NCBI GenBank assembly: GCA_002348225.1
Contig: DEAP01000021.1
Span: 1 to 19,596, forward strand
Direction: 5' to 3'
Length of the DNA: 19,596 nucleotides
Origin: Dehalococcoidia bacterium UBA2979
GTDB taxonomy: Bacteria > Chloroflexota > Dehalococcoidia > UBA2979
Made by a program: the position numbers and the translations under genes. Below, piece after piece: positions 14,767 to 19,596 of this stretch (position 1 is the first letter of the stretch; every line of letters begins with the position of its first letter). The notes below the pieces were generated by a model that worked only from the letters and a program-made list of their open reading frames with translations, did not search any database and was not told the DNA's origin.

Positions 14767-16002
14767 TCACTTCCGCCATATTAGGTACTCATTGATGTCC
14801 AGTTCCGGCCGGTTAAACGGTTTATAGTCAGAGTTTTTGCGCCCCAGAGCAATCAGGGCTTGTGGTATCCATTCATACTCGAGTCGCAACGCGGCCCGGA
14901 CCTTATCGCCAGCGTACAACGGTGCTGAAATCCAATACGCACCATAATTCCGGACGTGAGCGGCGAGCAATATATTCTCGAGAGCGGCGCCGATAGAATG
15001 TTGTGCCAGTCCCCATTCAGCCGACGCCCGTTCAGAGTCGGCATATGTATTCAGTCCTTCCTGCACGAGGCATCCGAGTAGCAGAGTCGGCGCTGACAAT
15101 ATTCGCGCGGAGGAATTAGCCAGAGCTTTATTGATTTGAGCCTCGGGCAAGCCATCTCCGAGTAGGTCTTGTTTCCATTTAGCTCCCATTTCGCCAGCAA
15201 GAATTGGACGACTTTCTGAGCCAACTACCACAAACCGCCAAGGAGTCGAATGATGTGGAGCTGGAGCCTTTAATCCTAGGCGAATTAGTGATTCAATCTC
15301 CTCCTGCGTCAAGGGAGGCCCTTGCAGTCCGCGAAAAGACCGACGCTCCGCCAAATGTTTCTCGAACAGAATTATCTCAAGTGCACTCACGGTATGTTTT
15401 CCAACGATATTTTTTACCTGTTCAAGGTCAGCGATGGTATCGATATCTATTTCTAACGAAGGCAATATCATCTCGTTGATACCCATCCGCAAGAGTGTTG
15501 CTTGCTCTCGATGCTTTAAGGCTGATTCTGGGCCAAACTGAGTTTTATAAGTGGTTGGGATATGCAGACCTAACGCAGTAGTACCGCCGTCCTGGGACGC
15601 AACCAGTGTGACTGTATTTTCAGGTGATGCTTGCAGAGATGCAATTAAATCAGAGATGTCGTTCGAATTTGCCTGTGGGATGTCTCCAGGGAAAATCAGT
15701 ATGGAATCAGCTCCCGTATGGCTTGCTGCAAATTCTATTCCTGCTATCGCTGCCTGATTAAATCCTGAGCCAGAATCCTCAACAATAATTGCATCACTCT
15801 GTGAGGCGATATCTTGATAACTGTCGGAATCTGTGACTATTATTACCGGGCCCGAATGGACTGATCTGAGTGCTCCAAGGAAATCAGTGAGCATCGCTGT
15901 CACCAGCGTGCGCCTATGGTATGGGATGAGCGCATTCGCCAATCTGGATTTGGCCTTCTCGGGTGCCTGGATGGCAACAATAACTGCAGTGGCATTGTTC
16001 AT
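14767..16002 (-). CDS. cofC: Fusion of CofC (phospholactate/PEP guanylyltransferase) with FbiB-type nitroreductase domain
   Basis: Two F420-biosynthesis domains are joined in one 411-residue protein. Residues 1 to about 205 are CofC/FbiD, which couples GTP to 2-phospholactate or PEP: PEKAKSRLANAL (14-25), GSGFNQAAIAG (78-88), FPGDIPQA (104-111), DGGTTALGL (138-146), FGPESALKH (156-164) and DIDTIADL (186-193). Residues about 210-411 are an FMN-type nitroreductase domain matching the C-terminal half of mycobacterial FbiB: AERRSFRGL (218-226), APAPHHSTPWRFVVVG (246-261), SIGAALENILLAAHVRNYG (336-354) and WIPQALIALG (378-387). In FbiB this domain reduces dehydro-F420-0. The CofE ligase domain normally fused to it is absent. 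The ATG lies 15 bases after the cofD stop, in the same frame, with a weak ribosome site, so coupling to cofD is likely. Confidence 0.92.
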   Translation of the reverse strand: MNNATAVIVAIQAPEKAKSRLANALIPYHRRTLVTAMLTDFLGALRSVHSGPVIIVTDSDSYQDIASQSDAIIVEDSGSGFNQAAIAGIEFAASHTGADSILIFPGDIPQANSNDISDLIASLQASPENTVTLVASQDGGTTALGLHIPTTYKTQFGPESALKHREQATLLRMGINEMILPSLEIDIDTIADLEQVKNIVGKHTVSALEIILFEKHLAERRSFRGLQGPPLTQEEIESLIRLGLKAPAPHHSTPWRFVVVGSESRPILAGEMGAKWKQDLLGDGLPEAQINKALANSSARILSAPTLLLGCLVQEGLNTYADSERASAEWGLAQHSIGAALENILLAAHVRNYGAYWISAPLYAGDKVRAALRLEYEWIPQALIALGRKNSDYKPFNRPELDINEYLIWRK

Positions 16003-16017
16003 AGTGGAAGTATTCTG

Positions 16018-16995
16018 CTAGTACTTTTGGACTTCATTCAGAAGCGTTGTTACGTTGACGGCAACCTGTTTTCTGCCCGGTCTATCTTTCATTATCGTGT
16101 CGCAATGGGCAGTTTGTATTGCCAGTGAGTCCATCGAAGGTGCTAATTCCTCATCGATAGTGTCATATACGAATAAATCTATGAAGGGTGCGTAGATCTT
16201 TGCCACTCCAACCGCCGAAACATCATGTCCCATCTCATATAGCATCTTGGCAGCCGGACCTTTAATTGCTTTGCCTCCAATAATGGGGCTTATTGCAATT
16301 TTGGGAGCCTCGGTCTGAATCAGAGCGTCTCTTATTCCGGGTATTTGCAGTATTGGCTCGATCGATACAAAAGGATTGCTAGGAGCGATGTAAATGCTCT
16401 CAGCTGTGCTGATCAGATCTAGAATCCCCCGAGCAGGGAGCGCAGAGTCTTTGTTCGGGAACTCGATGTTGGTTATCACTGGTTCACTCTGGCGAGCTAC
16501 GAAATATTCTTGGAAGGTCAGAATACCCTCCGTAGTTCGGATCATCGTTGGATGATTATGGTCAGTCACTGGACGAACATTTACGCTGACATTGCGACGA
16601 CGACAAAGTTCCTCAGTTGCTTCGCTCAGAGTGCCGCCGTTCTGAAGTATTCGATTCCTGATCAGATGCGTAGCAAGATCACGGTTTCCTATTCTGAACC
16701 AGGCTTCATCACCAAGAGCTGTGAGCTCGTCAAGCATAGAGGTGAAATCATCCTGTATACCCCATCCGAGTTCTCCTTCGATTCCGGCGAGCGTGTAAAT
16801 TACAGTATCGATATCCGGGCAGACTTTCAGACCGTTCCATGTGAGATCGTCGCCGACATTGCATATGACACTTATTGAGTCCGCCGGATGGATTTGTTGC
16901 ATCCCGTCTATAAATCGTGCGGCACCGACTCCGCCCGCAATGATTACTATTTGTCGCTTGCCAGATGCCGGGTCTTGGTTGGTTGTACTTGGCAC
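16018..16995 (-). CDS. cofD: 2-phospho-L-lactate transferase (CofD/FbiA), F420 biosynthesis
   Basis: CofD/FbiA joins the activated phospholactate (or enolpyruvyl) guanylate made by CofC/FbiD to the deazaflavin Fo, giving F420-0 or its dehydro form. The 325-residue length is normal. Motifs: GGVGAARFIDG (21-31), ICNVGDD (44-50), CPDIDTVIYTLAG (59-71), WFRIGNRDLATH (99-110), APSNPFVSIEPIL (204-216) and SPIIGGKAIKGPAAKM (236-251). The family usually has Gly-Asp where this protein has G103-N104, a small oddity. The start is GTG at 16995 with only a weak upstream AGAAGAAAG, so the N terminus is less certain than the rest. The gene is first in a two-gene unit with the cofC fusion and divergent from pth. 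Confidence 0.94.
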   Translation of the reverse strand: MPSTTNQDPASGKRQIVIIAGGVGAARFIDGMQQIHPADSISVICNVGDDLTWNGLKVCPDIDTVIYTLAGIEGELGWGIQDDFTSMLDELTALGDEAWFRIGNRDLATHLIRNRILQNGGTLSEATEELCRRRNVSVNVRPVTDHNHPTMIRTTEGILTFQEYFVARQSEPVITNIEFPNKDSALPARGILDLISTAESIYIAPSNPFVSIEPILQIPGIRDALIQTEAPKIAISPIIGGKAIKGPAAKMLYEMGHDVSAVGVAKIYAPFIDLFVYDTIDEELAPSMDSLAIQTAHCDTIMKDRPGRKQVAVNVTTLLNEVQKY

Positions 16996-17016
16996 GATAG
17001 TATTTGCTTTCTTCTA

Positions 17017-17046
17017 TTGAATTTTTTAATTTAGTTAGCGTATACG
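17017..17046 (+). promoter_or_regulatory. Possible promoter of pth-mfd
   Basis: TTGAAT (17017-17022) and TATACG (17041-17046) are separated by 18 bases and each matches 4 of 6 consensus bases, in an AT-rich divergent region. The start site predicted from this would be about 17053, giving a short leader before GTG 17082. This favours the GTG over starts upstream of 17053. Confidence 0.35.
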
Positions 17047-17047
17047 C
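17038..17047. repeat. Perfect 10-base palindrome between cofD and pth
   Basis: GCGTATACGC is its own reverse complement and overlaps the putative -10 of pth. It lies in the leader region shared with the divergent cofD gene. It could be a small operator or simply a two-way -10 element; one copy is visible. Confidence 0.35.
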
Positions 17048-17065
17048 ATTTATTATGATTATGCA

Positions 17066-17072
17066 GAAGGAA
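17066..17072 (+). promoter_or_regulatory. Ribosome binding site deciding the pth start
   Basis: GAAGGAA at 17066-17072 ends 9 bases before GTG 17082. The upstream ATG codons at 17055 and 17061 have no such site, so the GTG is the better-supported start. Confidence 0.45.
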
Positions 17073-17081
17073 CTTAATCTA

Positions 17082-17789
17082 GTGCCAATTCGTAATCAGT
17101 TTAGTAGTTTTAAACGTAAGTTTTTAGGGGCTCAATCGGTCGTTGATCAGGAAGATGCTCATTCTATTGGTGACGCTTTCCCAAAAGTAATTTTCGGGTT
17201 GGGGAATCCAGGAGAGCGTTATGTGGGGACCCGCCACAATACAGGAGTTGATTGCCTGGATTTTATCGATGCTCGATATGGAGATGGTAAGAAGCGTAAG
17301 AAAGAACAAATAATCAAGACTGTTCGTATGGCAGGGCAAAATATAGACCTGGTTTACCCGTCCGCTTTTTATAACGATGGAGGATCGTCGTTGGTGAAAT
17401 TTATGAAAAAGAATGGTTATACCAACTCACAGTTGTTAGTCATTTGTGATGATATTGATCTTGAAGTGGGAGATGTACGTATGCGACTCTTAGGGGGTAA
17501 TGGTGGTAATAATGGTATGAAGTCGATAATCAACCACCTCGGCACACAGCAATTCCCAAGAATTAGGATTGGGATTGGCCGGCCTCGAAGCATCTCTGGC
17601 AAACCAATTCATCATTCTGAAGAAGTTGCAAACTGGGTGCTCGCACACCCTGACAAACGTGATAGAGATCTTATCAATACCGTTTTAGATGAAGTCGCAG
17701 TCAGTATCGAAATTGGAGTGACCAACGGGAATGAGGCCGCGATGAATTCTCTCAATACTCGAGTGGGAGGATCGGACAACGGACAGTGA
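17082..17789 (+). CDS. pth: Peptidyl-tRNA hydrolase
   Basis: Pth frees tRNA from peptidyl-tRNAs that drop off the ribosome. With the GTG start the protein has 235 residues and shows KVIFGLGNPG (35-44, with Asn42), GTRHNTG (49-55, with the catalytic His52), SAFYNDGG (94-101, Asn98), VICDDIDLEVGDVR (121-134, the conserved Asp pair) and GGNGGNNGMKSI (138-149). The core begins near residue 34, so there is an N-terminal extension of about 34 residues, longer with the ATGs at 17055 or 17061. Typical Pth is about 190 residues. The stop codon overlaps the GTG start of mfd, so the two are co-translated. The family is certain; the start is not. Confidence 0.92.
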   Translation: MPIRNQFSSFKRKFLGAQSVVDQEDAHSIGDAFPKVIFGLGNPGERYVGTRHNTGVDCLDFIDARYGDGKKRKKEQIIKTVRMAGQNIDLVYPSAFYNDGGSSLVKFMKKNGYTNSQLLVICDDIDLEVGDVRMRLLGGNGGNNGMKSIINHLGTQQFPRIRIGIGRPRSISGKPIHHSEEVANWVLAHPDKRDRDLINTVLDEVAVSIEIGVTNGNEAAMNSLNTRVGGSDNGQ

Positions 17790-19596
17790 CAAATATTGAC
17801 CTAGATCTGAGCCCTAACAACGTGACTGATCGCAGCAGTACCGTCGCCGTCGGTCAGTTGAAGGCTCAGCTTGCTGGGATAGCTCGGTCTCCCGATATTG
17901 ATTCTGTTTCGAACCATCTCCAGGATCGAGGGATTGTTCGACTGAATGTATTGAATTCTGCTCGCAGCGCAGTTATTGCCAGTTTAGCCGAATTAGTAAC
18001 GGGACCTATCATTTGGATTACCAAGAGTGATCGTGAGGCGGAGCATTTAGGTAGCGAGCTGAGGATATGGCTGAGTGACGACCAGATTCTCTCTTTCCCG
18101 TCGCGAAATCAAATCCCTTATGTACGTGAATCTACTCGGGTCAGTCCCTCGGTACAGAGGATATCGACCCTTCGTGAGCTTAATAAGACTGAGCTGCCGA
18201 CTGTAGTGGTTACAAGTATTCAGGCGGTGGCTGAGCGAACTCTTAGCCAAGAAAAATTGTTGACTGGTCCTGGGATGCTGAGAGTGAACCAGAACCTTAA
18301 TCAGCAGGAATTTTTAGATGATTTAGTCTCTGCAGGTTACCGGAGGCAACCATTTGTGGAGGCACAGGGTGATTTTTCCCTCAGAGGGGGAATCATTGAT
18401 GTTTTCGGTGTGACCGAGAGTAATCCAACACGAATTGAATTCTTTGGAGACGAAGTGACTTCGATTCGGGAGTTTTCTCTGCGTGATCAGCGGTCGATTG
18501 CGGAATTGAAAGAAATCTACGTTGCGCCTGCCACTGAATGGCTGGCTGCCACTGACCGCTTTACTTGGCTCTCACAATTTATACGGCCTGATGGAGCGCT
18601 CAGTGATGATATAGGACTGTTAAGGTCTGGACTCCTGCCTACTTCTGGGATGTACGGGCCTCTGGTCCTGGAATCGTCTCTTCTTGATCATGCTCCCTCC
18701 GACACTCTCCTGGTAACTGACTCTAGAGATGAGTTAGTGGCACAACTTGTCTCCATTGAAGATGTAGCTCGAGACCGTAGGAGTCAGTTAGTTGCTCGAA
18801 GCGAAATAGAGGAATCTATGCCTCTCCCGTATATTTCCAGACAGTCCCTTATGGACGCAATTTTTAATGCACCACACAGAATTGAGTTCGATCCATGGCT
18901 GAGTGGCTCGGATCATGACCAACTCCAAACTACTTTCCGGCAGGTCGAAAAATACAATGGAAACCTCAAGGCTGTTGCAAAGAACGTCAGTAGAAGAATC
19001 GTTCGAGGTGACCGGGTGATCCTCTTCACATCTCAAGCGCAACGACTCTGCGAAGAATTGTCAAAAATCGGAATCGACCTGGAGGTGCAGTCACGACTAC
19101 CGAGTGAACTCAATAAGAGTGAGTGCGCTCTCATTCAAGGATTTGGAGGTTCAGGCTGGACGAAAGAGCTCAGCGATGGCGAGCTAGCCTTGCACACCGA
19201 CAGTGAAATACTAGGGGTCTCGATCGTACCTGTGACATCTGGGAAACAGAGTCGAAGTAGGTACACAAATCTTACAGATATCAGTGCTGGTGATTACGTA
19301 GTGAGTGCTGAGTACGGCGTTGCGCGCTTTGTGGGGATTATCAAAAGGAATGTGGACAACGTAACAAGAGATTATCTCGAGATACGATTTGCTGAGGATG
19401 GGAAGTTATTTCTTCCCACCGATAGGCCCTTAAGGCTATCAAAATATGTTGGCCCGACCAGTCGACCACCTCGTTTGACTCGGCTCGGAACTAATGAGTG
19501 GAATCGGTCCCGGGTTAAGGCTAGTCATGCTGTCCAAGCTGTGGCAGGAGAATATTTGAGTCTGTATGCGGCTAGAGCACTGAAGACTGGTCATGC
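17786..19596 (+). CDS. mfd: Transcription-repair coupling factor Mfd (3' end beyond window)
   Basis: Mfd removes stalled RNA polymerase from damaged DNA and recruits UvrA. The frame is open from GTG 17786, which overlaps the pth stop by 4 bases, to the window end: 603 codons of a protein usually near 1,150. The N-terminal UvrB-like part is seen in IWITKSDREAEHLGSEL (near 79-95), PSRNQIPYVRES, VVVTSIQAVAERTL, GYRRQPFVEAQGDFSLRGG (in short QGDFSLRGGIIDVFG, near 194-208) and RIEFFGDEVTSIREFS (near 215-230). The CarD-like RNA polymerase-interacting domain lies near 500-562: AGDYVVSAEYGVARFVGI, RDYLEIRFAEDGKLFLP and LRLSKYVG. RLTRLGTNEWNRSRVKA then leads toward the RecG-like helicase, which falls outside the window. 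Confidence 0.95.
   Translation, partial: MTNIDLDLSPNNVTDRSSTVAVGQLKAQLAGIARSPDIDSVSNHLQDRGIVRLNVLNSARSAVIASLAELVTGPIIWITKSDREAEHLGSELRIWLSDDQILSFPSRNQIPYVRESTRVSPSVQRISTLRELNKTELPTVVVTSIQAVAERTLSQEKLLTGPGMLRVNQNLNQQEFLDDLVSAGYRRQPFVEAQGDFSLRGGIIDVFGVTESNPTRIEFFGDEVTSIREFSLRDQRSIAELKEIYVAPATEWLAATDRFTWLSQFIRPDGALSDDIGLLRSGLLPTSGMYGPLVLESSLLDHAPSDTLLVTDSRDELVAQLVSIEDVARDRRSQLVARSEIEESMPLPYISRQSLMDAIFNAPHRIEFDPWLSGSDHDQLQTTFRQVEKYNGNLKAVAKNVSRRIVRGDRVILFTSQAQRLCEELSKIGIDLEVQSRLPSELNKSECALIQGFGGSGWTKELSDGELALHTDSEILGVSIVPVTSGKQSRSRYTNLTDISAGDYVVSAEYGVARFVGIIKRNVDNVTRDYLEIRFAEDGKLFLPTDRPLRLSKYVGPTSRPPRLTRLGTNEWNRSRVKASHAVQAVAGEYLSLYAARALKTGH

Noticed and set aside
16510..16878. 122-codon plus-strand open frame
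   Set aside because: Antisense to cofD, which has all its family motifs.

Overview
The window looks like a compact, moderate-GC bacterial chromosome segment from an F420-using oxidative heterotroph. It holds F420 biosynthesis genes (cofD and a cofC fusion), two luciferase-like (LLM) F420/FMN oxidoreductases, two family III CoA-transferases, a class I CoA-transferase and a molybdenum hydroxylase operon. That mix resembles marine Chloroflexota of the SAR202 type (class Dehalococcoidia). This placement is an inference from gene content: there is no rRNA gene, and Actinobacteria also use F420.

Layout. 2-1974 (+): the 3' part of an acetyl-CoA hydrolase/4-hydroxybutyrate CoA-transferase type enzyme, then a family III CoA-transferase. 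2019-2813 (+): an RNA 2'-O-methyltransferase (SPOUT/TrmH). 6163-2816 (-): yqgE/algH, a dienelactone hydrolase-type enzyme, a CaCA-family cation exchanger and an unrecognised 212-aa protein, probably co-transcribed at least in part. 6240-9646 (+): LLM oxidoreductase, family III CoA-transferase, LLM oxidoreductase. 13647-9654 (-): a molybdenum hydroxylase operon in the order FAD subunit, 2Fe-2S subunit, Mo subunit, MoaD-like sulfur carrier. 13802-14764 (+): an HSL-type alpha/beta hydrolase. 16995-14767 (-): cofD, then a fusion of CofC (guanylyltransferase) with an FbiB-type nitroreductase domain. 17082-19596 (+): peptidyl-tRNA hydrolase overlapping the start of mfd, which runs off the window.

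How the genes fit together. cofD and the cofC fusion would make the deazaflavin cofactor that LLM enzymes commonly use. The CoA-transferases, LLM enzymes, hydrolases and Mo hydroxylase look like parts of catabolism of organic acids, esters or ring compounds, but the sequence does not reveal any substrate. trmH, pth, mfd and yqgE are housekeeping.

Most notable points: the CofC-nitroreductase fusion; a family III CoA-transferase with Glu at the catalytic Asp position; a MoaD-like gene ending the Mo hydroxylase operon with a TTG start and no Shine-Dalgarno, in frame with the gene before it; and convergent gene pairs only 2-7 bases apart. No tRNA, rRNA, CRISPR array, IS element or phage gene was seen. 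No stretch over 300 bases lacks a gene; the longest gap is 154 bases.
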